This document shows, in pieces, positions 25,880 to 34,739 of a stretch of 64,000 bases of DNA. A program made the translations under genes and the position numbers. The notes below the pieces were generated by a model, which worked only from the letters and a program-made list of their open reading frames with translations, searched no databases and was not told the DNA's origin. Every line of letters starts with the position of its first letter. Within the stretch, counting starts at the first letter, position 1. The stretch spans positions 48,336 to 112,335 of the forward strand of contig DATJYC010000011.1 in NCBI GenBank assembly GCA_035499735.1, read 5' to 3'. Source of the stretch: VBDM01 sp035499735 (GTDB lineage: Bacteria; Pseudomonadota; Gammaproteobacteria; Burkholderiales; SG8-39).

Positions 25880-27082
25880 ATGCTCGTCGAAGTCAAGGTC
25901 CCCCAGCTCTCGGAGTCGGTGTCGGAGGCGACGCTGCTCGCCTGGCATAAGAGGGAGGGCGAGCGCGTGAAGCGCGACGAGAACCTCATCGACATCGAGA
26001 CCGACAAGGTGGTGCTCGAGCTGCCCGCGCCGGCGGACGGCGTGCTCGCGAAGATCGTCAAGGGCGACGGCGGCACGGTGAAGGCGGGCGAGGTGATCGC
26101 GACCATAGACACCGACGGGAAAGGCGTTGCCGCCGCGCCCGCTCCAAAGACGGCCCCCGCTACGGCGCCCAAGCCCGCCGCCGTTTCCGCCCCTGCGATG
26201 CCCGCGGCGAGGAAGATGGCCGGGGAGAAGGGAATCGATACTTCGACGATCGCGGGCACAGGCAAAGGCGGGCGAGTCACGAAGGCCGACGTGATGGAAG
26301 CCAGGGCGGCCGAAGCACCGCAGGCGCGCGCGCCGCTGCCGCAGCCTCCGGCGCCGGTGAGCGTCGACCAGGTGCTGGCAGGCCGCCCTGAGCAGCGGGT
26401 GCCGATGTCGCGCCTGCGCGCGCGCATCGCCGAGCGCCTGGTGCAGTCGCAGTCGAGCGCGGCGATCCTCACCACGTTCAACGAAGTGAACATGCAGCCG
26501 GTGATGGACCTCCGCAAGAAGCACCAGGAGCGCTTCGAGCGCGAGCACGGCGTGAAGCTCGGCTTCATGTCCTTCTTCGTCAAGGCGGCGGTGCACGCGC
26601 TGAAGAAATACCCGATCGTGAACGCCTCGATCGACGGCAACGACATCGTCTACCACGGCTACTTCGACATCGGCATCGCGGTCGGCAGCGCGAGGGGCCT
26701 GGTCGTGCCGATCCTGCGCGACTGCGACCAGATGAGCTTCCCCGACATCGAGAAGAAGATCGCCGACTTCGGCAAGCGCGCCCAGGACGGCAAGCTCGCG
26801 ATCGAGGAGCTGACCGGCGGCACCTTCTCGATCTCCAACGGCGGCGTGTTCGGCTCGATGCTCTCCACGCCGATCATCAACCCGCCGCAGTCGGCGATCC
26901 TCGGCGTGCACGCCACGCGCGAGCGCCCGGTCGTCGAGAACGGCCAGATCGTGATCCGCCCGATCAACTACCTCGCGCTCTCCTACGACCACCGCATCAT
27001 CGACGGCCGCGAGGCGGTGCTGTCGCTGGTGGCGATCAAGGAAGCGCTGGAAGATCCGTCGCGGCTGCTGCTGGATCTCTAG
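25880..27082 (+). CDS. sucB: Dihydrolipoyllysine succinyltransferase (E2 of 2-oxoglutarate dehydrogenase)
   Basis: The 400-residue protein has one lipoyl domain (about 1-77, lipoyl-lysine at about 43 in IETDKVVLE), an Ala/Pro-rich linker, and a peripheral subunit-binding domain (PAARKMAGEKGIDTSTIAG, about 110-145). The catalytic domain carries SYDHRIIDGREAV near the end, with the transfer His and Asp. It accepts the succinyl group from SucA and forms succinyl-CoA; its dihydrolipoyl arm is reoxidised by the E3 encoded two genes on. Confidence 0.97.
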   Translation: MLVEVKVPQLSESVSEATLLAWHKREGERVKRDENLIDIETDKVVLELPAPADGVLAKIVKGDGGTVKAGEVIATIDTDGKGVAAAPAPKTAPATAPKPAAVSAPAMPAARKMAGEKGIDTSTIAGTGKGGRVTKADVMEARAAEAPQARAPLPQPPAPVSVDQVLAGRPEQRVPMSRLRARIAERLVQSQSSAAILTTFNEVNMQPVMDLRKKHQERFEREHGVKLGFMSFFVKAAVHALKKYPIVNASIDGNDIVYHGYFDIGIAVGSARGLVVPILRDCDQMSFPDIEKKIADFGKRAQDGKLAIEELTGGTFSISNGGVFGSMLSTPIINPPQSAILGVHATRERPVVENGQIVIRPINYLALSYDHRIIDGREAVLSLVAIKEALEDPSRLLLDL

Positions 27083-27146
27083 GCGCTGCCGGCGCGGCGA
27101 GCTTGCGCGGCCATGACCAGAATTGAAGCCCCTTACAGGAGGAACC

Positions 27147-27653
27147 ATGCGTAGTCGAATTCTCGCCTTGACCTTTCTCGCGGCGGTGGCCGCTCCCGCT
27201 GTCTCCCAGTCGGCGGATCCCGCGGTGCAGACGTTCATGAGCCACAAGGAAATCCTGAAGCTTATCGACAAGGCAAAGGCGGATCGCAAGGGCGATGCAC
27301 CCCTCGTCGCCGAGCCGATCCTCCTGATGGCGCCGTATCGCGCGCAGCTCGAGTATCGGCCCCGAACGGCGCCCGCAGCTCTGCACGAGAAGGACGCCGA
27401 GCTGTTCGTCGTGCTCCAGGGCACCGGCGACATCGTGACGGGAGGCAAGCTTGTCGAGGAGAAGCGCGTGAACGCGAACAACCTCAGCGGCTCATCGATC
27501 ACGGGCGGACACTCGCAGAGGGTGGCCGTCGGCGACATGCTCATCGTGCCGGCGAACACTCCCCACCAGGTGATCCCGACGGGCGGCGCGCCGATCGTCT
27601 TGATGACCATGCATGTGCCGTATCCGCCGGCGAACTGGCCCCCGGCGAACTAG
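27147..27653 (+). CDS. Exported cupin-domain protein
   Basis: This 168-residue protein has a signal peptide (about 1-22, ending PAVSQS) and a single cupin barrel. The first cupin motif is approximated by ALHEKDAELFVVLQGTGDIVTGG, and the second by VGDMLIVPANTPHQVI. It may bind a metal, though the usual HxH pair is reduced to one His. The ATG at 27147 has an AGGAGG site with a 4-base spacer and is clearly better than the upstream in-frame start. It sits between the E2 and E3 genes of 2-oxoglutarate dehydrogenase, where an exported protein is unexpected. Function unknown. Confidence 0.8.
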   Translation: MRSRILALTFLAAVAAPAVSQSADPAVQTFMSHKEILKLIDKAKADRKGDAPLVAEPILLMAPYRAQLEYRPRTAPAALHEKDAELFVVLQGTGDIVTGGKLVEEKRVNANNLSGSSITGGHSQRVAVGDMLIVPANTPHQVIPTGGAPIVLMTMHVPYPPANWPPAN

Positions 27654-27655
27654 GG

Positions 27656-29056
27656 ATGGCGCAAACGTTTGACGTCGTCGTCGTCGGCGGCGGGCCCGGC
27701 GGCTATATCGCCGCGATCCGCGCCGCGCAGCTCGGCTTGAAGACCGCGTGCATCGACGAATGGAAGGGTGCCGACGGCAAGCCCGCGCTGGGCGGCACCT
27801 GCACGAACATCGGCTGCATTCCCTCGAAGGCGCTGCTGCAGTCTTCCGAGAACTTCGAGCAGGCCGGGCATCATTTCGCGGATCACGGCGTGAAGGTGAA
27901 GGGCGTCGAGCTCGACCTCGCGCAGATGATGAAGCGCAAGGACCAGGTGGTGAAGCAGACCAACGATGGAATCATGTACCTCTTCAGGAAGAACAAGGTG
28001 GCGTTCTTCCACGGCCGGGGCACGTTCGCCTCGCCCGGGGAAGTGAGGGTCGGCAGCGAGACGCTCGCGGCGAAGAACGTCATCGTCGCGACCGGCTCGG
28101 TGCCGCGCGCGCTGCCGGGCGCGCCCTTCGACGAGAAGCTCGTCCTCAGCAACGACGGCGCTCTCGCGATCCCCGAGGTGCCGAAGCGCCTGGGCATCGT
28201 CGGCGCCGGCGTGATCGGCCTGGAGATGGGCAGCGTGTGGCGCAGGCTCGGGTCGGAAGTGACGATCCTCGAGGCGCTCCCGGCTTTCCTCGGCGCCGCC
28301 GACGAGCAGGTCGCCAGGGAAGCCGCGAAGATCTTCGCGAAACAGGGGCTGAAGATCCAGCTCGGGGTGAAGATCTCCGCGGTGAAGAAAGCGAAGGACG
28401 TGACCGTGGAATACACGGATGCCGAGGGCAAGGCGCAAAGCGCGGCCTTCGACAAGCTCATCGTGTCGATCGGGCGCACGGCCAATATCGAGGGGCTCAA
28501 CGCAGAAGGCGTCGGGCTCAAGCTCGATCGCGGCTTCATCGCCGTCGACGAGGAGTGCCGCACCGGCGTCCCGGGCGTGTGGGCGATCGGCGACGTGGTG
28601 CGAGGCCCGATGCTCGCCCACAAGGCGGAGGAGGAGGGCGTCGCGGTCGCCGAGCGCATCGCCGGCCAGCATCCGCGCGTCGACTTCAACACCGTCCCCT
28701 GGGTAATCTACACGACGCCGGAGATCGCCTGGGTGGGAAGGACCGAGCAGCAGCTCAAGGCCGAGGGCGCCGCGTACAAGGCCGGGACCTTCCCCTTCAT
28801 GGCGAACGCGCGCGCGAGGGCCCTGGGCGACACCAGCGGCTTCGTCAAGGTCCTCGCCGACGCGAAGACCGACGCCGTCCTCGGCGTGCACATCATCGGG
28901 CCCTACGCCTCGGAGATGATCGCCGAGGCGGTGGTCGCGATGGAGTTCCACGCGTCGAGTGAGGACATCGGCATGGTCTGCCACGCCCATCCCTCGCTGT
29001 CGGAGGCGATGAAGGACGCGGCGCTGGCGGTCGACAAGCGGGCGCTCAACATCTGA
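27656..29056 (+). CDS. lpdA: Dihydrolipoyl dehydrogenase (E3)
   Basis: The 466-residue flavoprotein reoxidises the dihydrolipoyl arm of SucB with NAD. The FAD loop VVVVGGGPGGYIAAIRAAQLG is at about 7-27, the redox-active disulfide is Cys49/Cys54 in GGTCTNIGCIPSKALL, the NAD loop is LGIVGAGVIGLEMGSVW, and the C-terminal CHAHPSLSEAMKDA holds the catalytic His-Glu pair. The gene starts three bases after the cupin gene and its stop overlaps the zapE ATG. Confidence 0.97.
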   Translation: MAQTFDVVVVGGGPGGYIAAIRAAQLGLKTACIDEWKGADGKPALGGTCTNIGCIPSKALLQSSENFEQAGHHFADHGVKVKGVELDLAQMMKRKDQVVKQTNDGIMYLFRKNKVAFFHGRGTFASPGEVRVGSETLAAKNVIVATGSVPRALPGAPFDEKLVLSNDGALAIPEVPKRLGIVGAGVIGLEMGSVWRRLGSEVTILEALPAFLGAADEQVAREAAKIFAKQGLKIQLGVKISAVKKAKDVTVEYTDAEGKAQSAAFDKLIVSIGRTANIEGLNAEGVGLKLDRGFIAVDEECRTGVPGVWAIGDVVRGPMLAHKAEEEGVAVAERIAGQHPRVDFNTVPWVIYTTPEIAWVGRTEQQLKAEGAAYKAGTFPFMANARARALGDTSGFVKVLADAKTDAVLGVHIIGPYASEMIAEAVVAMEFHASSEDIGMVCHAHPSLSEAMKDAALAVDKRALNI

Positions 29057-30216
29057 TGCGGGAAGGGGCGCTGGAAGCGGGCGACGGGCAGGAGCAGGCC
29101 AGGCGCGGGCCCGTTGAGCAATACCACCGCGCGCTCGAGCGCCGCGGCTTCAGGAGCGACGCCTCGCAGCTTCGCGCCGTCGGCCGCCTGCAGCAGCTCT
29201 ACGAGGAGTGGACCGCGTACAAGGCGAAGCGCAGCACGGCGCTGAGGCGGCTTGTCGTGCATCCCGAGCTACCTCGCGGCGTCTACCTCTGGGGCAGGGT
29301 CGGCCGCGGCAAGAGCTTCCTCATGGACAGCTTCTACCTGTGCCTGCCGCTGGTGAGGAAGCGCCGCGTGCACTTCCACCATTTCATGCGCGACGTGCAC
29401 CGCGAGCTCGAGGAGCTGAAGGGCAGGGAAGACCCGCTCGCCGCGCTCGCCGAGCGCATCGCCAAGCGCTACCGCCTCATCTGCTTCGACGAGATGCACG
29501 TCAACGATATCGCCGACGCGATGATCGTCGGCCGGCTCCTCGGACGCATCCTGGACCTCGGCGTAGTGTGCTGCTTCACCTCGAACTACCCGCCCGACGA
29601 GCTGTACAAGGACGGACTGAAGCGCGAGAACTTCCTCCCGACGATCGACCTCCTCAAGACGCGGCTCGACGTCCTTCACGTCGACGGCGGCGTGGACTAC
29701 CGGCAGAGGATGCTCGAGGACGTGAAGGTCTACCATACGCCGCTCGGAGGGCACGCCGAGCGCGCGCTGATGGAGAACTTCAGGCGCATCGCCGAGGTCG
29801 AGGAGGAGTTCCAGGAGCTCGACGTCGAGGGACGGGTGATTCCCTACCGGCACCGGGCCGGCGGCGTCGTCTGGTTCGAGTTCTCCGCGATCTGCGGCTG
29901 GGGACGCTCGCAGCACGACTACCTGGACCTTTCCCGGCGCTTCCACACGGTGATCGTTTCCGGCGTGCCCCGCATGGGCCTGAAGCTCGCCGAGGAAGCG
30001 CGCCGCTTCACGCTCATGGTCGACGTGTTCTACGACAACCGCATCAAGCTGATCGTCTCCGCCGAGGCCGCGCCCGAGAAGCTGCTCAGGATCGAGGAGG
30101 ATCCGGCCGACGCGCGGCTGCGCGCCATGGTGTTCGAGTTCGACCGCACGGCGAGCCGCCTGGTCGAAATGCAATCGAAAGCCTATTTGACGGAAGCGCG
30201 GCGCACCCCGGAATAA
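29056..30216 (+). CDS. zapE: AFG1-like ATPase / cell division protein ZapE
   Basis: The 386-residue P-loop ATPase has Walker A GRVGRGKS at about 80-87 and Walker B LICFDEMHV with Asp145/Glu146, followed by CCFTSNYPPDELYKDGLKRE, which is characteristic of AFG1/ZapE. In E. coli ZapE acts at the division ring under stress, while the mitochondrial homologue helps control respiratory subunits; the second role fits its place behind the TCA-cycle operon. The ATG overlaps the lpdA stop (TGATG). Confidence 0.93.
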   Translation: MREGALEAGDGQEQARRGPVEQYHRALERRGFRSDASQLRAVGRLQQLYEEWTAYKAKRSTALRRLVVHPELPRGVYLWGRVGRGKSFLMDSFYLCLPLVRKRRVHFHHFMRDVHRELEELKGREDPLAALAERIAKRYRLICFDEMHVNDIADAMIVGRLLGRILDLGVVCCFTSNYPPDELYKDGLKRENFLPTIDLLKTRLDVLHVDGGVDYRQRMLEDVKVYHTPLGGHAERALMENFRRIAEVEEEFQELDVEGRVIPYRHRAGGVVWFEFSAICGWGRSQHDYLDLSRRFHTVIVSGVPRMGLKLAEEARRFTLMVDVFYDNRIKLIVSAEAAPEKLLRIEEDPADARLRAMVFEFDRTASRLVEMQSKAYLTEARRTPE

Positions 30217-30241
30217 CGGCCGGTCCACCCGGCTCGCCCGG

Positions 30242-30247
30242 TATAAT
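30242..30247 (+). promoter_or_regulatory. Probable -10 box of the acuI-like gene
   Basis: A perfect TATAAT lies 12 bases before the ATG at 30260, which predicts transcription start near 30254 and a very short leader. No clear -35 is seen. It would also serve the response-regulator gene that follows. Confidence 0.45.
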
Positions 30248-30259
30248 CCTCCGCGGACT

Positions 30260-31252
30260 ATGGACAAGTTCAAGGCCTATCGCATCCGCGAAGTGGAGAA
30301 GAAGGCCGTGGGAGGGTTCGAGGAGATGGCGCTCGAGGACCTCGACCCCGGCGAGCTGGTCGTGCGGGTGGCGTACTCGAGCGTCAACTACAAGGACGCG
30401 CTCGCCGCGACCGGCGCGGGCAGGATCATCCGGCGCTTCCCCTGCGTCGGCGGAATCGACCTGTCGGGAACGGTCACCGAGTCCTCCGATCCCCGCTTCA
30501 GGCGCGGTGATGCGATCATCTGCACCAGCTACGACATGGGCGTGTCGCACGACGGCGGCTTCGCCGAGTACGCGCGGGTGCCGGCGGACTGGGCCGTCGC
30601 CATGCCCAAGGGGATGAGCCTGCTCGACGCGATGGCGCTCGGCACCGCCGGCTACACCGCCGCGCTCGCGGTGGTGCGCATGGAGACGAACGGCCTCGCT
30701 CCGGCCAACGGTCCGGTGATCGTCAGCGGCGCGACGGGCGGGGTCGGCTCGATCGCGATCGACATGCTCTCGCGCCTCGGCTACAGCGTGACCGCGCTCA
30801 CCGGAAAGGAGAGCGAGGCCGACTATCTCAGGATGCTGGGCGCGAAGGAAGTGAAGCCGAGGCAGAGCCTCGACCTCGCGAAGATCGCGCCCCTCGGCAG
30901 GGCGACGTGGGCGGGCGCGGTGGACAACCTGGGCGGCGAGGTCCTCGCGTGGATGGCGAGCACCATGATGATCGGCGGGACCATCGCTTCGATCGGGCTC
31001 GCGGCGAGCATGAGCCTGAACACCACGGTCGCGCCCTTCATCCTGCGCGGCGTGAGCCTTCTCGGGATCGACTCGGGAACGACGCCCATGCCGCTGCGCC
31101 GGGAAGTGTGGCGGCGCCTTGCCGGCGATCTTCGCCCGGCCCATCTGAAGGACATGACGCGCACGATCCCGTTCGACGCGCTTCCGCAGGCTTTCGACGC
31201 CTTTCTGAAGGGCGCAGCGAAGGGACGGGTGGTGGTCGACATGGCGGCCTGA
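30260..31252 (+). CDS. acuI: YhdH/AcuI family oxidoreductase (acrylyl-CoA reductase-like)
   Basis: The 330-residue zinc-free medium-chain dehydrogenase/reductase has the YhdH/AcuI signature: VNYKDALAATGAGRIIRRFP at about 47-66, GIDLSGTV, then the NADPH loop VSGATGGVGSIAIDMLSRLGY at about 154-174. AcuI-type enzymes reduce acrylyl-CoA to propionyl-CoA, which would feed the methylcitrate enzymes encoded here. Many family members are labelled quinone oxidoreductase, so the substrate is a well-founded inference. One base separates its stop from the next start. Confidence 0.85.
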   Translation: MDKFKAYRIREVEKKAVGGFEEMALEDLDPGELVVRVAYSSVNYKDALAATGAGRIIRRFPCVGGIDLSGTVTESSDPRFRRGDAIICTSYDMGVSHDGGFAEYARVPADWAVAMPKGMSLLDAMALGTAGYTAALAVVRMETNGLAPANGPVIVSGATGGVGSIAIDMLSRLGYSVTALTGKESEADYLRMLGAKEVKPRQSLDLAKIAPLGRATWAGAVDNLGGEVLAWMASTMMIGGTIASIGLAASMSLNTTVAPFILRGVSLLGIDSGTTPMPLRREVWRRLAGDLRPAHLKDMTRTIPFDALPQAFDAFLKGAAKGRVVVDMAA

Positions 31253-31253
31253 A

Positions 31254-32408
31254 ATGAGCTCCGTCCCCTCCAGCGTCCTCCCCAAGCAGCGCGTGCTCAT
31301 CGTCGACGATTCCAGGATCGTCCGCACCACCATCGGGCGCCTGATCCGCAAGAGCTTCGACGTGCGCGAGGAGGCCGACGGGGAGGCAGGCTGGGAGGCG
31401 ATCTCCTCCGATCCCTCGATCGTCGTAGTCTTCTCGGACATCCAGATGCCGAAGCTCGACGGGTTCGGCCTGCTCGAGCGCATGCGCAGCTCGGCGGACC
31501 CGAGGATCAAGAGCATGCCGGTGATCGTCATCTCGGGAGACGAGGAGGACGTCACCAAGAAGCGCGCCCGCTCGGCGGGAGCGAACGACTTCATCACCAA
31601 GACCACCGACGGCACGGAGATCGTCTCGCGCATCGACAACCTGCTGCACCTCGTCGAGGCGAAGCAGCAGCTCGTCGTCAGCAAGCAGGCGATCGACCAG
31701 ACCGTCACCCGCGACCCGCTCACGGGCACCTTCACCCCGCACTACGTCGCCACCGAGGGCGCCAAGCATTTCTCCCACGCGCGGCGGCACGGCGGCTCGC
31801 TCTCCGTGTTGGTGTTCCAGATCGAGACCTACCGCGAGATCGTCGAGAAGGTCGGCAAGCCCGTCGCCGACCAGCTGCTCGCGCGCGTCGCCAAGCTCGT
31901 GATGGGGACCCTGCGCGCCGAGGACACGATGGGTCGCACCTCGGAGACGGGCTTTACCGTGATCTTCCCCGGGACCTCCTCGCAGCAGGCACTCGCCTTC
32001 GCGCGCCGGATGAACGAGCAGCTGGACCGGGCGCAGGTCACCTACCGCGGGCAGGTGCTCAAGGTCACCCCGAGCATGGGCCTCGCGGCGCTCGACGTCG
32101 ACTCGTCGAACGCGATCGAGGACCTCATGAAGCTCGCGCAGCAGCGCCTGACCGACGCGGCGGCGAAGAAGGCCCAGCAGCGCATCGTCAACAAGGACGA
32201 GGTCAGCGTCGTAAGACCGGTCACCCTGCCGAGCGACGTCGAGCGCGCCGTCCAGGCGGTCGAGAACGCGAGCGTGGACCAGCTGGGCGACGCGGCGAAC
32301 GAGGTGCTGCGGCGCATGCTGCCCTTCATCGTCGCGGTGTGCCGGAAGCTGAACGTCGAGATCCCGCTCGACAAGATCGCGCAAGCCCTGCGCAACCAGC
32401 CCAAGTAG
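31254..32408 (+). CDS. Response regulator with degenerate GGDEF domain
   Basis: The 384-residue protein has a receiver domain (about 12-125) with the acidic pair Asp18/Asp19, phospho-acceptor Asp62 in FSDIQMPKLDG, and Lys116. A diguanylate-cyclase-like domain follows (about 150-285, starting TRDPLTGTF), but the signature is RTSETGF instead of RxGGDEF, so cyclase activity is very unlikely. A C-terminal stretch of about 90 residues is predicted helical. No histidine kinase is nearby. The gene follows the acuI-like gene by one base and precedes prpE by eight bases, so a regulatory link with propionate metabolism is possible but unproven. Confidence 0.85.
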   Translation: MSSVPSSVLPKQRVLIVDDSRIVRTTIGRLIRKSFDVREEADGEAGWEAISSDPSIVVVFSDIQMPKLDGFGLLERMRSSADPRIKSMPVIVISGDEEDVTKKRARSAGANDFITKTTDGTEIVSRIDNLLHLVEAKQQLVVSKQAIDQTVTRDPLTGTFTPHYVATEGAKHFSHARRHGGSLSVLVFQIETYREIVEKVGKPVADQLLARVAKLVMGTLRAEDTMGRTSETGFTVIFPGTSSQQALAFARRMNEQLDRAQVTYRGQVLKVTPSMGLAALDVDSSNAIEDLMKLAQQRLTDAAAKKAQQRIVNKDEVSVVRPVTLPSDVERAVQAVENASVDQLGDAANEVLRRMLPFIVAVCRKLNVEIPLDKIAQALRNQPK

Positions 32409-32416
32409 GCCGCACA

Positions 32417-34294
32417 ATGAACAGCTATAGAGAATTCCACCGGCGCTCGATCGCCGACCGCGAGGGGTTCTGGGCCGAGCAGGCGAAGCTCGTCGAGTGG
32501 CACAGGCCGCACGCGCGGGTGCTGGACTACGCGCGGCCGCCGTTCGCGCGCTGGTTCGTCGGCGGCGAGACCAACCTGTGTCACAACGCCGTCGACCGGC
32601 ACCTCGGGGCGCGCGCGGCGCAGAAGGCCCTCGTCTACATCTCCACCGAGACTGGCGAGGAGAAGAGCTTCAGCTACGCCGAGCTGCACGCCGAGGTCCA
32701 GCGCGCGGCGGCGATGATGGGATCGCTCGGGGTGGAGAAGGGCGACCGGGTGATCGTCTACATGCCGATGATCCCCGAGGCGGTGTTCGTGATCCTCGCC
32801 TGCGCCCGGATGGGCGCGATCCACTCCGTCGTGTTCGGCGGTTTCGCCGCGGCGAGCCTCGCCGCACGCATCGACGACGCGCGTCCCAAGCTCATGGTCA
32901 CGGCGGACGGCGGCAGCCGCATGGGGAAGGCGGTGCTGTACAAGGCGCTGGTGGACGAGGCGCTCAAGCTCGCGAAATCCCCGCCGGCGAAGGTCCTGAT
33001 CTGCCGCCGCGGCCTGGACAAGGCGATGCCGACCGTGGCCGGCCGTGACGTCGACTGGGCCGAGCTGCGCGCGAAGCACCGGGACGCGAAGGTGCCGGTG
33101 ACCTGGCTCGAGTCGAACGAGCCTTCGTACATCCTTTATACGTCGGGGACGACCGGGCGGCCCAAGGGCGTGCAGCGCGACGTCGGCGGCTACGCGGTCG
33201 CGCTCGCCGCCTCGATGAAGCACATCTTCTGCGGAAGCGCCGGCGAGACCATGTTCACAACTTCCGACATCGGCTGGGTGGTGGGGCATTCCTACATCAT
33301 TTATGCGCCGCTCATCGCCGGCATGACGACGATCCTGTACGAGGGCGTGCCCATCCGTCCCGACGCGGGCATCTGGTGGAAGATCGTGCAAGACCGCAAG
33401 GTCGACGTGATGTTCTCGGCGCCGACCGCGATCCGCGTCCTCAAGAAGCACGACGCCGCGTTCATCCGGAACCACGATCTCTCCTCGCTCCGGCACCTGT
33501 TCCTCGCGGGCGAGCCGCTCGACGAGCCGACCCACACCTGGATCACGCAGGCGCTGGGCCGGCCCGTGATCGACCACTACTGGCAGACCGAGACCGGCTG
33601 GCCGCTGCTCTCGGCGCAGCCCGGGGTCGAGCGGACGCCGATCAAGATGGGTTCGCCCTCCTTCCCCTGCTACGGCTACGACGTGCGGCTGCTTCACGAG
33701 GGGACGGGCGCGCCGGTCGCGGAAGGGGAGAAGGGCGTCGTCGCCGTGGAGCCGCCGCTGCCGCCGGGCTGCATGTCGACCGTGTGGGGGGACGACGAGC
33801 GCTTCGTCAAGACGTATTTCCAGACGTTCAAGGGCAGGCTCGCGTACTCGACCTTCGACTGGGGCATCCGCGACGAGGACGGCTACTACTTCATCCTGGG
33901 CCGCACCGACGACGTGATCAACGTCGCGGGGCACCGCCTCGGCACGCGCGAGATCGAGGAGGCGGTCAACATGCACCCCAACATCGCCGAGTGCGCGGTG
34001 GTGGGCGTGGTCGACCCGCTGAAGGGTCAGATGCCGCTCGCTTTCGCCGTGCTGAAGGACGCCTCGAAAGCGACGTCCCAGAGCGAGGTCATGGAGACCG
34101 TTGACCGCCAGCTCGGTGCCATCGCGCGGCCAAAGGCTGTACACTTCGTGTCCCTGCTGCCCAAGACCCGCTCGGGCAAAACGCTGCGGCGCGCGATCCA
34201 GGCGCTCGCGGAAGGGCGGGACCCGGGCGACCTCACCACCATCGAGGACGCGACGGCGCTGGAGGAGATTCGCAACGCCCTGAGGATACCGTGA
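32417..34294 (+). CDS. prpE: Propionyl-CoA synthetase (acetyl-CoA synthetase family)
   Basis: The 625-residue AMP-forming ligase activates propionate to propionyl-CoA. Motifs in order are the N-terminal FHRRSIADREGFWAEQA typical of PrpE/Acs, YILYTSGTTGRPKGVQRD (P-loop), HYWQTETGWP, FDWGIRDEDGYYFILGRTDDVINVAGHR, and the C-terminal TRSGKTLRR whose Lys is the acetylation-regulated residue. Start at 32417; an N-terminal extension from 32339 reads antisense-like sequence of the preceding gene. PrpE rather than Acs is favoured by the start sequence and by the prp genes in the window, but acetate may be used too. Confidence 0.88.
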   Translation: MNSYREFHRRSIADREGFWAEQAKLVEWHRPHARVLDYARPPFARWFVGGETNLCHNAVDRHLGARAAQKALVYISTETGEEKSFSYAELHAEVQRAAAMMGSLGVEKGDRVIVYMPMIPEAVFVILACARMGAIHSVVFGGFAAASLAARIDDARPKLMVTADGGSRMGKAVLYKALVDEALKLAKSPPAKVLICRRGLDKAMPTVAGRDVDWAELRAKHRDAKVPVTWLESNEPSYILYTSGTTGRPKGVQRDVGGYAVALAASMKHIFCGSAGETMFTTSDIGWVVGHSYIIYAPLIAGMTTILYEGVPIRPDAGIWWKIVQDRKVDVMFSAPTAIRVLKKHDAAFIRNHDLSSLRHLFLAGEPLDEPTHTWITQALGRPVIDHYWQTETGWPLLSAQPGVERTPIKMGSPSFPCYGYDVRLLHEGTGAPVAEGEKGVVAVEPPLPPGCMSTVWGDDERFVKTYFQTFKGRLAYSTFDWGIRDEDGYYFILGRTDDVINVAGHRLGTREIEEAVNMHPNIAECAVVGVVDPLKGQMPLAFAVLKDASKATSQSEVMETVDRQLGAIARPKAVHFVSLLPKTRSGKTLRRAIQALAEGRDPGDLTTIEDATALEEIRNALRIP

Positions 34295-34698
34295 ACAGCA
34301 AACCTTGCCTCACCCTGGAAGACTGCAGGAAGATCGGCGCCGCGGCGATGGCCGAGGCGCGCAAGAACAAGTGGAGCGTGGTCATCGCCGTGCTCGACGA
34401 CGGCGGCCACCTGCGCTGGCTCGAGGCGATGGACGGTACCACGCCGTTCAACTCGCAGGTCGCCGTGGAGAAGGGGCGCAGCGCGGCGGTATCGCGCCGC
34501 ACGACGAAGAGCTGGGAGGACCGCATCGCCGCCGGGAGGAACGCCCTGCTCAACATGCCGGTGCTGCCTATCCAGGGCGGCGTGCCGATCATGACGGGCG
34601 GCGAGTGCGTCGGCGCCGTGGGCGTGTCGGGCGTGCAGTCGCACGAGGACGAGCAGATCGCCAACGCCGGCATCGCGGCGCTGGGTTTGAAGAGCTGA
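34291..34698 (+). CDS. GlcG/HbpS family protein (cytosolic)
   Basis: The 135-residue protein has the GlcG/HbpS fold: LTLEDCRKIGAAAMAEARKN, then VVIAVLDDGGHLRWLEAMDG, AVEKGRSAAVSRR and a Gly-rich IMTGGECVGAVGVSG. HbpS binds haem; GlcG lies in glycolate operons with unknown role. It has no signal peptide. Its GTG start overlaps the prpE stop by four bases. A second member, exported, follows at once. Confidence 0.85.
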   Translation: MNSKPCLTLEDCRKIGAAAMAEARKNKWSVVIAVLDDGGHLRWLEAMDGTTPFNSQVAVEKGRSAAVSRRTTKSWEDRIAAGRNALLNMPVLPIQGGVPIMTGGECVGAVGVSGVQSHEDEQIANAGIAALGLKS

Positions 34699-34739
34699 AG
34701 GTCTCGTATCAACGCAGTCAACCATTAGGGGGATTTACC

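Noticed and set aside
23027..27610. Very long minus-strand open frame (about 1500 codons) opposite sucA-sucB
   Set aside because: It is exactly antisense to clearly recognised genes, has low-complexity Arg/His/Asp/Val-rich composition and is the expected by-product of GC-rich codon usage.
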